DNA from: Sphaerochaeta pleomorpha str. Grapes
Lineage (GTDB): Bacteria > Spirochaetota > Spirochaetia > Sphaerochaetales > Sphaerochaetaceae
Assembly (NCBI RefSeq): GCF_000236685.1
Contig: NC_016633.1
Coordinates: 2,232,001 to 2,296,000, forward strand
Direction: 5' to 3'
Length of the DNA: 64,000 nt
Below the pieces are notes generated by a model. That model saw only the letters and a program-made list of their open reading frames with translations, searched no databases and was not told where the DNA came from. Positions 30,593 through 40,385 of this stretch are shown here, in pieces (position 1 is the first letter of the stretch; the number at the start of each line of letters is the position of its first letter). The translations under genes and the position numbers were made by a program.

Positions 30593-32683
30593 TCAAAAAA
30601 CCTCTTGGTTTTCTTCCTCAAATGGAGATGACTCTGAGAGGGTTCTCCTGATTACGCTATTGTCTTCAGTCAAGAAAGCCGGGTCTGTCAGCAGAATCCG
30701 GTCTGCCTCTTTCCTCGCCTGTTCTATTAAATCGAGGTCTTCGCTAAGGGATGCATAGTGGAGGCGGAGGAATCCCGATTGCCGAGTCCCTGTAATTTCC
30801 CCTGGCCCCCTGATAACCAGGTCTTGTTCGGCAATATAGAAACCGTCATTTGATTCCTTCATTACTTTCAATCGCTGTTTGGCATCGTCGGTGAGATCAT
30901 TGCCGAATACCAAAAAACAATAGGATTGCAGATGGCTTCTTCCCACCCGTCCGCGAAGCTGGTGGAGGGCGCTGAGCCCAAATCTATCTGCATGCTCGAT
31001 TACCATACAGGTTGCATTGGGGATGTCGATTCCGACCTCTACGACACTGGTTGAAACAAGGTATTGCAGTTTCCCTTCCTGGTAGTTTTTGAGGATTGCC
31101 ATTTTCTCCTCTTCGTCGAGCTTGCTATGGATGAGGGCAGAAGGAACCTGGGGATAGTGTTCCTTCAAGAACTCAAACATATTGGTCACATCGCGTAGAT
31201 TGCTTTCTCCCGTATCATCGATCCGGGGATAGACAAAATAGGCTTGGTGGCCTCGCTTGAACTCGACAGAAATTGCCTTATACATACGTTCCCTGCTTCC
31301 TTCGCTTACAAGGTGGGTAACGATAGGGACTCTTTGCGGCGGCATGGTCCTGATAGTCGAAACATTCAGGTTTCCAAATACTGTCAGGGAGAGTGTCCTG
31401 GGAATTGGGGTTGCCGTCATAAGCAACAGATCTGGGACCTCGGCTTTCTGCAACAGGGCAAGCCTTTGTTCAACCCCGAAACGGTGCTGTTCATCGATGA
31501 TCACATACCGGAGATTCTTGAAACTCACTTCCTTGGAAAACAGGGCATGGGTTCCGATGATTATATCGACATTTCCCTTTGCAATTGCCTGAAGCAGGAG
31601 TTTCCTTTCTTTCCCCTTGACTGATCCTGTAAGAAATGCAATGCGAATTCCCAGCGGTTCGAGCAGTCTTGCCGCTGATTCGGCATGTTGGCGGGAAAGC
31701 AACTCAGTTGGGGCCATGAAGGCTACCTGTGCTCCGGTTGAGAGTACATGCAAAGAACTTATCCAGGCAACCAGTGTCTTGCCGCTACCTACATCTCCTT
31801 GGAGCAATCGGTTCATGGCTTGCTCGCTGTCCAGATCCTTACGGATTTCTTTTAGGACTGTCATTTGGTCTGCGGTAAGGGGAAATGGAAGATCCTCAAT
31901 GAATTTCAGTTCCAGTTTTGTAGGAGTGGACGGTCCCTGGGAAGTCCCCCTTGCCAGGGAAACATTTCTCCGTCTGGCTACAAGCTGCAGGTAGAATAGC
32001 TCACTGAAGGCAAGCGTCTTTCGCGCATGGTCATGGGAAGAAAGACTTGGAGGGAAATGCCAGATCCTCAGTGCTTCATCAAAAGAGAGGAGCGAATGCT
32101 TTGTGCGGATCGAGAGCGGTAATTCTTCTTCGAAGCGGTCGACTTTTGAGAGGATTGCCAAGACATCCCGGCGTATGATCCTCTGGCTTAGGGTTCCCTT
32201 AAGCGGGTAGATAGGGAGAATTTTCCCGAAGGAATCAGGAAAGTCACCGTCCTCCGTTGCAGGGGTCATCTCGAATTGCGAACATTGCAATTCTCCCATA
32301 TGGCGGCTTACTGTCCCATACAGATAGTAGATATGTCCTACTTTGAGTGTTTTCTCCAGGAAGTTCCTGCCGAAACACACGAGGGAAAGTCTTCCGTAAC
32401 CTTTCTGTGAGACATCCTTTACAAGGATTTTCAAGGTTCTTTTATTTGAAAACTTTGGACCGAAGTAGGAATGGGCAACCACTTCAACGAGTGTATTTGC
32501 CGTCATCCCGTCCTCAAGCTCTCCCAAGGCATGTATCATACTCCTGTCTTCCCACGCACGGGGTGAGAGTGACAAGAGGTCAGAGAATGTAAAAATGCCC
32601 ATCTCTGAGTAACATTTAGTGGCTGAAGGGCCTACTTTTGGTAATGTAGAGATACTGTCCTTGAGGTTGCGGAGATATTGCAT
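30593..32683 (-). CDS. recG: ATP-dependent DNA helicase RecG
   Basis: A 696-residue branch-migration helicase that remodels stalled forks. It has the N-terminal wedge (OB) domain (about residues 60-150), then helicase motifs: Walker A QGDVGSGKTLVAW, DEQH box IIDEQHRFGVEQR, TATPIPRTL, and motif VI QLRGRVGRS. The C-terminal TRG-type segment is present. The length is normal. It begins one base after the YggT stop. Confidence 0.96.
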   Translation of the reverse strand: MQYLRNLKDSISTLPKVGPSATKCYSEMGIFTFSDLLSLSPRAWEDRSMIHALGELEDGMTANTLVEVVAHSYFGPKFSNKRTLKILVKDVSQKGYGRLSLVCFGRNFLEKTLKVGHIYYLYGTVSRHMGELQCSQFEMTPATEDGDFPDSFGKILPIYPLKGTLSQRIIRRDVLAILSKVDRFEEELPLSIRTKHSLLSFDEALRIWHFPPSLSSHDHARKTLAFSELFYLQLVARRRNVSLARGTSQGPSTPTKLELKFIEDLPFPLTADQMTVLKEIRKDLDSEQAMNRLLQGDVGSGKTLVAWISSLHVLSTGAQVAFMAPTELLSRQHAESAARLLEPLGIRIAFLTGSVKGKERKLLLQAIAKGNVDIIIGTHALFSKEVSFKNLRYVIIDEQHRFGVEQRLALLQKAEVPDLLLMTATPIPRTLSLTVFGNLNVSTIRTMPPQRVPIVTHLVSEGSRERMYKAISVEFKRGHQAYFVYPRIDDTGESNLRDVTNMFEFLKEHYPQVPSALIHSKLDEEEKMAILKNYQEGKLQYLVSTSVVEVGIDIPNATCMVIEHADRFGLSALHQLRGRVGRSHLQSYCFLVFGNDLTDDAKQRLKVMKESNDGFYIAEQDLVIRGPGEITGTRQSGFLRLHYASLSEDLDLIEQARKEADRILLTDPAFLTEDNSVIRRTLSESSPFEEENQEVF

Positions 32684-32684
32684 G

Positions 32685-33341
32685 TCAGAACGGGATCTTT
32701 GCCAGGGCTGCTACCGCAAAACCGAGAAAACCAGCACATATAAAATAGACCAGCACAAAGAACACCAGGCTTGTCGTAACGAGTTGCCGGTCATTTATGG
32801 TTCTGTTCTTGTAGAACAATCCCTGTACCCAATTCAAGACGCCCCCGATCATAGAGTCGAGCATCTTGATGTACTGGATAGTGTTGGGTCCTCGCTTATA
32901 GCAGAAAACCAATCGGATTATCAATAAGATAATAATAAACCACAGTATAGGGCTAAGGATATAACCCCAGAGGGTTTGCAAGACCAAACCAAATACCAGT
33001 CCAACAGTAATCTTGCCGTAGGCTCCGAAAAGCCTGAGGATGCTCTGGACAATCGAGAGGGCAGCCAATGCAACCAGAGGGGTGAGGTCGAGCCTGCTTC
33101 TACGTAGCGAGGTAATTCCCTTGAACCAGGCAAGGTATGGGTCAACAATCTTGCCCAAAAACCGTGCTACGCTGTTTTCCTGCGTTTGCCCAGGAATCTT
33201 TATCCAGGTCAATATGATTCTGAGCCAGATGCATATGGAATAGAGTGAGATTATGGTCGCTAAAACATTCGCAATCGTCATAAGAGCCTGAGAAGAAGAA
33301 AAAACCCCAGGGTTGATATCATATGAATAGGTCTGGTTCAT
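32685..33341 (-). CDS. YggT family membrane protein, duplicated
   Basis: A 218-residue inner-membrane protein containing two YGGT units. The first is ISLYSICIWLRIILTWIKIP with DPYLAWFKGI (about residues 30-75). The second is ILSPILWFIIILLIIRLVF and the following helix. Four or five membrane helices are predicted. YggT proteins are linked to cell division, osmotic stress and cofactor handling in various bacteria, without a settled function. The gene lies between dnaE and recG, with short spacings on both sides. Confidence 0.82.
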   Translation of the reverse strand: MNQTYSYDINPGVFSSSQALMTIANVLATIISLYSICIWLRIILTWIKIPGQTQENSVARFLGKIVDPYLAWFKGITSLRRSRLDLTPLVALAALSIVQSILRLFGAYGKITVGLVFGLVLQTLWGYILSPILWFIIILLIIRLVFCYKRGPNTIQYIKMLDSMIGGVLNWVQGLFYKNRTINDRQLVTTSLVFFVLVYFICAGFLGFAVAALAKIPF

Positions 33342-33380
33342 GTGGGTCCTCCATGTATTAAGATATCCAACTTTTCCAAA

Positions 33381-36300
33381 TTAGTCGAACCATATATTCT
33401 GAACTGCAGGGATCTTTCTCACTTCACGGATGAAATCCTCACAAAAGCGGACTGCAAATTCCCTTCCGCAGGTAATGGAACTCTTTGTAAGGTCTTCTGA
33501 ATTTTTTATAATAAGCTCGAGTGAACAGAGCCCCCCGAAACTGAGGCAGATATCCCTCAGCTCGGTGATATGTTCATTGGTACAGAAAGACTTTTCCATT
33601 TCTATATGGCAAGAGGAAACAGCTACCGGTGCAAGTTCGTTTGGGTCCGTGTAGACTTGGTCGATGAGGTAGGAAACCTTTTCAATACCCCTTGAATTGT
33701 CGAATTTCCCACTAAACCCGTAGATTCCATCCACATGGAGGGTATCCTTGAACTGCTCATAGGATTTCGGGAAAAGCGTTGCGTCAAAGGTGGCGTTTAG
33801 ATCGGTAAGCTGCAAGAAGCACATAATCGAGCCCTTTTTGGTTGTGTAGGGCCTGAGACCTGTTACCATGGCAATGATGTTCGTGTTCTTGCCGAACGGG
33901 AGTTGTTCGGGTTTTGAGGTATTAACCGTTACCCTCTCCTTGATTGCCTGTTTGAATGCATCCATTGGGTGTCCTGAGATATAGAAACCCAAGAGTTCTT
34001 TTTCGGTTTCCAGTTTTTCCTTCAGTTCCCAGTCTTCCATCGGTCGCATGGTGAAGGTATCCATTTCGGCTTCCTGCTCTTCGTCAAAGAGCGAAATCTG
34101 TCCGAAAGCGTTCGCCTCTTTCCTTTTTTGCACATAGGTTACGGCATCAGATACGTTCTCTAGCAAGGTAGGACGGTTTACCCCCATAGTGTCGAACGCC
34201 CCGGCCTTGATCAGGGACTCAAGGAGCTTTGAGTTCGCAGCCTTTGCCTCGATGCGCATCAAGAAGTCGAGAAAATCCTTGAAGGGACCGTTTTTCTCAC
34301 GTTCCTTGACAAAGGACTCTACCACTGCCTCCCCTACGTTCTTGATACCGGCCAACCCGTATACGATTTTACCTTCTACGACAGAGAAGTGTTTGTCTGA
34401 GTAATTTACAGAAGGCGGCATTATCTCCAGACCCATATCCTTGGCAACCTGGAGATATTCGGTGAATTTGTCAGGACTCCCCATCTCGTTGGTCAGGTTT
34501 GCAGCAAGGAACTCGGCAGGGTAGTTGGCTTTCATGTAGGCTGTCTGGTAGGCAACAACCGAATAGGCCACGGCATGGGATTTGTTGAATCCATACCCGG
34601 CAAACGGTTCTAGCATTTCAAATATTTCAGCTGCATGTTTTTCGGTTCTTCCCAGAGCCTTGGCTCCTTCGATGAATTTGACCTTCTCTTTCTCCAGGGC
34701 CGCAACTTTTTTCTTACCCATGATTCGTCTGAGGATGTCAGCACCGCCAAGGGAATACCCTGCGATTATCTGGGCGACCTTCATGACCTGTTCCTGGTAC
34801 ACAATGACCCCATAGGTTGTCTTGAGTTCGTTTTCCAATTCGGGGTTCGCATAGGTAATGGGTTGTTTTCCCAGTTTGCAGGCTACGAATTGCGGGATAT
34901 AGGCCATGGGGCCTGGGCGGTACAGGGCATTCAAGGCAACCAGGTCTTCCAGGTTCGAGGGTTGCGCCTCACGCAGAATATTCTGCATTCCTGTGCTTTC
35001 AAACTGGAAAACGGCAGTACTGTCCCCCTTGCAGAGCATAGCAAAGGTCTTGGGGTCCTGTTCGTCAAGGTTCTCCATAGTGAAGTCGGGGTGTTTTTTC
35101 TTGACCAGATCTTCCGTATGTTTAAGGAGGGTCAAGGTTTTCAACCCCAGAAAGTCCATCTTTACCAAGCCACATTCTTCGATGAGGTCCATCGTGTACT
35201 GGGTTGAGATTGCCCCGGTTTTGGCATCACGATAGAGAGGGACATAGTTTATGAGCTTTTCCTTGCCAATGACGACACCTGCGGCATGGGTCGATGTATG
35301 CCTGTTAAGCCCTTCAAGACGCCTTGCGACATCAAACAACTCCGCATAGAGACCCCCGCGCGCCTCGAGTTCCCCGAGTTCCTTGTTCTGCTCAAAAGCC
35401 TTGGTCAGGTTCATCTTGGGTTCATCAGGGATGAGTTTGCAGATGTTGTTCGATTCATCGAAGGGAATGTCGAGAACCCTTGCAACGTCTTTTACGACTG
35501 CCTTCGCCTTCAAGGTTCCAAAGGTGGCAATCTGTGCTACCCTGTCCGTACCGTAATGCTCAGTGACATAGGTTATTACCTCCTGTCTTCTTTCGAAACA
35601 GAAGTCGATATCGAAGTCAGGCATGCTCACCCGTTCAGGGTTCAAAAACCGTTCGAACAGAAGGTTGAATTTTATAGGATCGACATCGGTAATGGAAATG
35701 GAATAGGCAACGAGAGATCCTGCTCCGGAACCGCGGCCCGGGCCTACGGGGATATCATGGGTTTTGGCCCAATAGATATAATCGCGGACAATAAGGAAAT
35801 ATCCCTCGAATTTCATTTTTATGATAATGCCCAGCTCATAGTCCAGTCGCTGCTGTAACTCTGGGGTAATTACTTTATAGCGTTCTTTCAACCCCTCGTT
35901 CGAAAGATAGGTCAAATACTGTGCAGGGTCGGTAAATCCCTCAGGGACCTCGAATTCCGGGAGCAAGGGGCCTGGGAAGTTAATCTCAAGGTTACATCTT
36001 TTTGCTATCCGATTTGTGTTAGCCAGGGCCTCGGGACACCAGGAGAAAATCTTTTCCATCTCCTGGGGGGTTTTCATATAGAACTCGGAGTTGGGGAAAC
36101 GCATCCGGTCTGGGTCATTTTTTTTAGAGTTGGTGCCGATACACAGCAACAAGTCCTGGGCATTCGCATCACTTTGCTCGATATAGTGGATATCGTTGGT
36201 ACAGACAAGGGGAATCCCTGTCTCCTCGCTCAGTTTTTTGAGCAGTGGGTTTGTCTGTTTCTGTTCGGGGAGGTTATGATCCTGCATTTCGATGAAATAG

Positions 36301-36842
36301 CGGTCGTCGTCGAAAACCGTGGAGAACCAGAGAGCCCGTTCTTTTGCTTCTTCATATTGTCCCTTGAGCAATAACTGTAGGATTTCTCCCCCCAGACAGG
36401 CTGACAGGCAGATGAGCCCCTCATTATGGGACTTCAGCAATTCGTCGTCTATTCTGGGTTTGAAATAGAAACCTTCGGTATAGGCAATCGAGTTGAGTTC
36501 CATCAGGTTGTGATACCCCTTCTCATTCATCGCAAGAAGGATCAAATGGTATTGGTGGGTCTTCTTACCGCCGGGGGCCGGTTTCTCGGTACGGCTAGAA
36601 GGGTTGCAGTAGAACTCGCAACCCAAAATCGGATTGATACCGGCTTCCCTTGCTGCATTATAGAACCGTAAGGCTCCGAACATGTTGCCATGGTCGGTGA
36701 TGGCGAGACTCGTCATTCCCATTTCTTTTGCTTTTGCCATGTATTTGGGAATTGAAGCAGCTCCGTCAAGCAGAGAAAAGTCAGTATGGTTGTGTAAGTG
36801 GACAAAGCCGCCTTCCGGGATTTGCGTATCGGTAACTTCCAT
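33381..36842 (-). CDS. dnaE: DNA polymerase III alpha subunit
   Basis: A 1153-residue replicative polymerase of the DnaE type. The N-terminal PHP domain begins FVHLHNHTDFSLLDGAAS. The palm carries the catalytic aspartates in PDFDIDFCFERR (about residue 400) and GPGRGSGAGSLVAYSI. Further on are the fingers, the helix-hairpin-helix region and a C-terminal OB-fold with VTGLRPYTTKKG. I chose the ATG at 36840-36842 (MEVTDTQIP), which has GGAG seven bases upstream and leaves no overlap with the previous gene. Confidence 0.96.
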   Translation of the reverse strand: MEVTDTQIPEGGFVHLHNHTDFSLLDGAASIPKYMAKAKEMGMTSLAITDHGNMFGALRFYNAAREAGINPILGCEFYCNPSSRTEKPAPGGKKTHQYHLILLAMNEKGYHNLMELNSIAYTEGFYFKPRIDDELLKSHNEGLICLSACLGGEILQLLLKGQYEEAKERALWFSTVFDDDRYFIEMQDHNLPEQKQTNPLLKKLSEETGIPLVCTNDIHYIEQSDANAQDLLLCIGTNSKKNDPDRMRFPNSEFYMKTPQEMEKIFSWCPEALANTNRIAKRCNLEINFPGPLLPEFEVPEGFTDPAQYLTYLSNEGLKERYKVITPELQQRLDYELGIIIKMKFEGYFLIVRDYIYWAKTHDIPVGPGRGSGAGSLVAYSISITDVDPIKFNLLFERFLNPERVSMPDFDIDFCFERRQEVITYVTEHYGTDRVAQIATFGTLKAKAVVKDVARVLDIPFDESNNICKLIPDEPKMNLTKAFEQNKELGELEARGGLYAELFDVARRLEGLNRHTSTHAAGVVIGKEKLINYVPLYRDAKTGAISTQYTMDLIEECGLVKMDFLGLKTLTLLKHTEDLVKKKHPDFTMENLDEQDPKTFAMLCKGDSTAVFQFESTGMQNILREAQPSNLEDLVALNALYRPGPMAYIPQFVACKLGKQPITYANPELENELKTTYGVIVYQEQVMKVAQIIAGYSLGGADILRRIMGKKKVAALEKEKVKFIEGAKALGRTEKHAAEIFEMLEPFAGYGFNKSHAVAYSVVAYQTAYMKANYPAEFLAANLTNEMGSPDKFTEYLQVAKDMGLEIMPPSVNYSDKHFSVVEGKIVYGLAGIKNVGEAVVESFVKEREKNGPFKDFLDFLMRIEAKAANSKLLESLIKAGAFDTMGVNRPTLLENVSDAVTYVQKRKEANAFGQISLFDEEQEAEMDTFTMRPMEDWELKEKLETEKELLGFYISGHPMDAFKQAIKERVTVNTSKPEQLPFGKNTNIIAMVTGLRPYTTKKGSIMCFLQLTDLNATFDATLFPKSYEQFKDTLHVDGIYGFSGKFDNSRGIEKVSYLIDQVYTDPNELAPVAVSSCHIEMEKSFCTNEHITELRDICLSFGGLCSLELIIKNSEDLTKSSITCGREFAVRFCEDFIREVRKIPAVQNIWFD

Positions 36843-36859
36843 TGAAAACTCCAGGGAAA

Positions 36860-37747
36860 TCAAGTTAACAGGGCTTGCGAGTTCATGCCATGCAGGACAG
36901 ATTCAAACATCCTTCGGCCTCGTTCAAGCTGCAGTTCGGTGATTGAACTATGTTGTTTTTTTAATTCGGCAACCAGTTCATACGAAATTGTATTGACACG
37001 TTCGGGGTTGATCGGAAGGGTTTGACCTGACAACTTTGCCTCGATGTCTTTGTTGATATGAAAAGCTTTCTGGGGAAAGTTCATACAGAACTTTACCTTG
37101 TTGAGGGAGCTTTGTGTACTTTTGGCCTGAAATGCGAAGATAACGCATTCCTCCATGTTCCGTATAGGGTCTTCCACGATATAAAAGCGTTGGTAGTCGC
37201 CAAAATCCAGTCCAATCCTGATTCTGGTCATGAGTATTTTATCTGCATTGACCACGAGTTTCCCGTTTTTATCGTAGAGCCTGGAAATCGGTATCCATTG
37301 GGTCGAGACTTTATTTCCCTGGAAAAGCTTGATTTCGGCAGTTGCATCAAGGACCGCCAGGGTTGTGGAGAGGGAAAGCCTTTTGTCGGGGATGCAGAGT
37401 GTGCCGCCTATGGTGATTTGTCGGCGGACTATCTGGGAAGAAAGCGACTGCAGGGTTTCCAGCAGTATATCCGGCAAAACCAATTTGCCTGCAGAAAGCA
37501 GCTGGGATGCCGTAACCATTGAACCGATTTCCACGAATCGGTCATTCCTGGTTATTTTCTTCAATTCTTCCATATCCCCAAGGTCGATTATATCCTCATT
37601 GGTCTCACTGGGGTAGTAATTTTTCTGGCTCATCAGATAGGTCCCGCCAGCCCAGATTTTTGCTTTTGGGTATCGTAATGCAATGGAATTGAATTCTGAC
37701 ATGTTTTTAGGTATGTGGATGGCTGGGGACCTAATTCCTTCGTACAC
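36860..37747 (-). CDS. FAD-binding subunit, molybdenum hydroxylase-like (CoxM/XdhB type)
   Basis: A 295-residue protein of the CoxM/CutM family, which passes electrons from the iron-sulfur subunit to FAD. Features include YPKAKIWAGGTYLM (FAD loop region), IGSMVTASQLL and RQITIGGTLCIPD, which corresponds to the usual TIGGN segment, with Thr-Leu-Cys in place of the Asn-rich motif. The C-terminal CO-dehydrogenase flavoprotein domain is present. A perfect AGGAGG seven bases before the GTG at 37745-37747 decides the start, giving a 17-base overlap with the [2Fe-2S] gene. It is the third gene of a split xanthine dehydrogenase-like set and leads into dnaE. Confidence 0.82.
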   Translation of the reverse strand: MYEGIRSPAIHIPKNMSEFNSIALRYPKAKIWAGGTYLMSQKNYYPSETNEDIIDLGDMEELKKITRNDRFVEIGSMVTASQLLSAGKLVLPDILLETLQSLSSQIVRRQITIGGTLCIPDKRLSLSTTLAVLDATAEIKLFQGNKVSTQWIPISRLYDKNGKLVVNADKILMTRIRIGLDFGDYQRFYIVEDPIRNMEECVIFAFQAKSTQSSLNKVKFCMNFPQKAFHINKDIEAKLSGQTLPINPERVNTISYELVAELKKQHSSITELQLERGRRMFESVLHGMNSQALLT

Positions 37748-38282
37748 GTTTTCGCCTCCTGTAGCCAAGGGCAAGCTCCACTATCTGGAGCATTTCCGAC
37801 ATATCCATGCAATTGCAGGTATTCAGGGACAATTCCTGGATGATGTTTTTGTCGTCAAACGACTCATTGGTATCACTGGTAAAACGAAGCCGGCCAGTAA
37901 GCGAGGAACTGGTTTGTTCCGGATGGCTATTGGTCAGGTCCTGCAAGATCGATTCGATAATGAGGGTTTTTGATGCATAGCAGTTGGGACAGGGTGTGTT
38001 TCCCGTTGCATGGTATGCACGTTCTATATCCCTGTATTGCCTTGTTTTCTGGAAACTGTCAAAGGTCCTGATGGTTGCCTCCCTGAGACGGAAGGCCGGG
38101 ACCATACAGCTCAGTACGGCCTCTTCGTTCAAGAGTACGATACAGTTTCCGCATCCGTTTCCCTGGCAATGGCTCATCAGCGACCTGTTTCCTACGTCTT
38201 CCATGAGGATCAAAGAGAGCGGTTTGTTTGAATTGACGGAAAGTGATAAGGCTTTCCCATCTATTGAGCATTCAATTTTCAT
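37731..38282 (-). CDS. [2Fe-2S] subunit, molybdenum hydroxylase-like (CoxS/XdhC type)
   Basis: A 183-residue iron-sulfur subunit. The plant-ferredoxin-like cluster motif is HCQGNGCGNCIVLL with a fourth cysteine in VLSCMVPAF. The second, helical cluster domain has PCPNC and NTCNCMDMSEMLQIV in place of the usual QCGFCTPG and NLCRCTGY. The cysteine pairs are kept, but the surrounding residues are not, and the linker between the pairs is longer than normal. It overlaps its neighbours on both sides, so the three subunits are co-translated. Confidence 0.82.
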   Translation of the reverse strand: MKIECSIDGKALSLSVNSNKPLSLILMEDVGNRSLMSHCQGNGCGNCIVLLNEEAVLSCMVPAFRLREATIRTFDSFQKTRQYRDIERAYHATGNTPCPNCYASKTLIIESILQDLTNSHPEQTSSSLTGRLRFTSDTNESFDDKNIIQELSLNTCNCMDMSEMLQIVELALGYRRRKRVRRN

Positions 38283-40234
38283 GTCTTTGCCCTCATCGTT
38301 GACAGGATTGTATCCCCACTGACAGGAACATTTGGAATATTTGACCCAAGGGCCTGCTCCAAAGCCGACAGGAAGGATGCGGTGACAACCCCCTTGAGGG
38401 CACTGGAAAAGGAAGATGATATCTGATTCCCGTCTCCGACAATCTGGATATCGATGGAAAAGCTTTTCCCGCTGGAAAGCAACGCTCCTCCCTCCCTCAA
38501 GGTAGTTACGATGGTATGCCGTATTTTGCTTTTAAGGCTCTGGTCATCAAAGATTCTGCCAGTGGCGATTGTCACCCAGACATTTCGGACCAAGGGTTGA
38601 AGGGTCACCGTGTCTATCTCCAGTTCCAAGGCAACGGCGATCCAGTTGTTGCTGTAGAACATGGCATTGTTTTTGCCCGATTGCTTAGCCGAAATGACGG
38701 TCTCACAAATGGGAAGGGGTTGTAGAAACCGTTTTTCCTTGACCTGCATACAGGCTTTCTGAATTTGGAAGGGCATTCTGCCACTGTTGGCAGAAAGAAC
38801 GGAAGGACCGCTGTCGATAAGTTCCTTTTCTTCGGTTGCGAAAGAGATATTGTCTTTTTCGACGTTCAGCTCCTCAGAGATTATTTGCTTCCATATTTCT
38901 GAGCTGGATCCCGTGGTATAGAACGACGTATTGCACTCGACTTTATTGTTTGGATTGAGCTGGACCTGCACTGACTGCTGCGGTAATTTCTGGCAGGAAG
39001 TGCTGAAACCGCTTATTCCCGCTCCGCAGGCCACCCCGATACCTCTGCTGTAGTTAAAGAACGTAGACATTTTCACCCGCATCTGGGATTGCATCTCATA
39101 AGCGGCATTTTTACGCTGGAAATCACAACGGAGACAAGTGTCGTTGATAATTTCTTTGAGCCTTGCATATTTTTCGCTTCGTATCACCTGGTTGTGCTCT
39201 GGGGTTTCCGAGGCATATTTGATTCTCCAGGCAGCAGGGCTGTATCCAGTCATTTTAGCCAGTACCGAGTAATGGGCTTCTGTGCAGGATAGCGCCTCAC
39301 AATACCCAAGGTCGCCATAGAAGTGAGCCGGCCGGGAAGCATCTGTTTCGATTTTGATGGTTATTTCCAGGGCTTCCAACGGATAGAGGGGGACAAGCCC
39401 TGCGATCAATTGATTGCCCATCTCTTCACTGAAAAAGGGGGCAACCCCTTGGTTTACCTTGGCAAGGATTTTCTCAGCCTGTACACGCCCATCGGGGTAA
39501 TACCAGGATTTCCTTGAGATTTCAATTGTAGGGCGCTTGTTTGCAATCCTGCTCTGGATTTCAACAGGGCATTTTCCCTTGAGGCAGGCTATGGCTGCAA
39601 TCGAAGCCAAAATAGATGGATTGATCAGCATTTCATCGTGCGGAGCATAAAAAGGAAGCTTGTGGATAATAATTTTCTTTCTGGGAAATGTTGTTATCTC
39701 ACTGACTGTGTCTCGTACATGCGATGGCCATTGGGTCGGGGTATAGATATGGAGCTTGTCTTCTTCCTGTTCTGCGGTGATACGGGTGATATCATTGCAT
39801 CTTTCGTGTGGGTCGGAAAAATGGTAATTTCGTTCCAGTACAAGCAACCCCGCCGCATCAATGGCGGTCTGCAGGTTTCCATGGCTATACTCAAAGGGTT
39901 TCCTATTGTCTGTTTCCCCTTTTTCAGCATCAATATCCTGTATTTTTATCTCAATTTCTTTGCTTTTGAGTTGGACTGATTCACTGTCAAATCCGAACAT
40001 GGCAAGTATGGGTTGTCCGAGGTAGGATATTTGCGAGGAGGTAAGCAAAGGAATGGATTCATCCAGCACCCTTACCCTGTTTGTCCCGGGTATATCGCGC
40101 GTTCCCACCACGACGAAATTGTTGTCGAGTTCCGGAATGCGGATTTCCCCGATTTTCCCGGAACCGACTTTTGAGGATATGACAATTCCATGGAGCATGT
40201 TAATTTTTGCATATGAAGGTTTCTTTTCTGCCAT
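38279..40234 (-). CDS. Molybdopterin-subunit-like protein, divergent xanthine dehydrogenase family
   Basis: A 651-residue protein related to the large subunit of xanthine dehydrogenase and aldehyde oxidase, about 100 residues shorter than usual. The substrate channel entry domain (HGIVISSKVGSGKI to PILAMFGFD) and the Mo-domain strand order are recognisable. The glycine-rich GGGFGGK loop is absent: the position reads PFYAPHDEMLINPSIL. The usual RGFG is replaced around HFYGDLGYCEALSCTEAHY, and no C-terminal GEPP glutamate is evident. It could be an unusual hydroxylase or a member that lost the cofactor. The start MAEKKPSYAK is chosen because the longer frame starts inside the -10 region. Confidence 0.72.
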   Translation of the reverse strand: MAEKKPSYAKINMLHGIVISSKVGSGKIGEIRIPELDNNFVVVGTRDIPGTNRVRVLDESIPLLTSSQISYLGQPILAMFGFDSESVQLKSKEIEIKIQDIDAEKGETDNRKPFEYSHGNLQTAIDAAGLLVLERNYHFSDPHERCNDITRITAEQEEDKLHIYTPTQWPSHVRDTVSEITTFPRKKIIIHKLPFYAPHDEMLINPSILASIAAIACLKGKCPVEIQSRIANKRPTIEISRKSWYYPDGRVQAEKILAKVNQGVAPFFSEEMGNQLIAGLVPLYPLEALEITIKIETDASRPAHFYGDLGYCEALSCTEAHYSVLAKMTGYSPAAWRIKYASETPEHNQVIRSEKYARLKEIINDTCLRCDFQRKNAAYEMQSQMRVKMSTFFNYSRGIGVACGAGISGFSTSCQKLPQQSVQVQLNPNNKVECNTSFYTTGSSSEIWKQIISEELNVEKDNISFATEEKELIDSGPSVLSANSGRMPFQIQKACMQVKEKRFLQPLPICETVISAKQSGKNNAMFYSNNWIAVALELEIDTVTLQPLVRNVWVTIATGRIFDDQSLKSKIRHTIVTTLREGGALLSSGKSFSIDIQIVGDGNQISSSFSSALKGVVTASFLSALEQALGSNIPNVPVSGDTILSTMRAKT

Positions 40235-40263
40235 TATGTATCGGATAGACTCCCTAGTACTGA

Positions 40264-40292
40264 AAGATACCATGTTGCACCATTATCTGCAA
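40264..40292 (-). promoter_or_regulatory. Promoter of the molybdenum hydroxylase-like operon
   Basis: On the minus strand, TTGCAG (40287-40292), 17 bases, TATCTT (40264-40269). The leader would be about 25-30 bases with TAGGGAG in it, somewhat far from the ATG. Confidence 0.5.
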
Positions 40293-40350
40293 TGATAGAC
40301 GTCTCTTTGCAACCGACCTGATAAAGACGAAAAAGTCGAAGTATACTGCC

Positions 40351-40379
40351 TTGTCAGGAAAACTTGCGAACAGTAAACT
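40351..40379 (+). promoter_or_regulatory. Promoter of ligA, leaderless type
   Basis: TTGTCA (40351-40356), exactly 17 bases, TAAACT (40374-40379), then six bases to the ATG at 40386. Confidence 0.7.
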
Positions 40380-40385
40380 ACCCCT

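Noticed and set aside
36860-37774. ATG start at 37774 for the FAD subunit
   Set aside because: The AGGAGG site is placed seven bases before the in-frame GTG at 37747, while the ATG at 37774 has no ribosome site and would lengthen the overlap.
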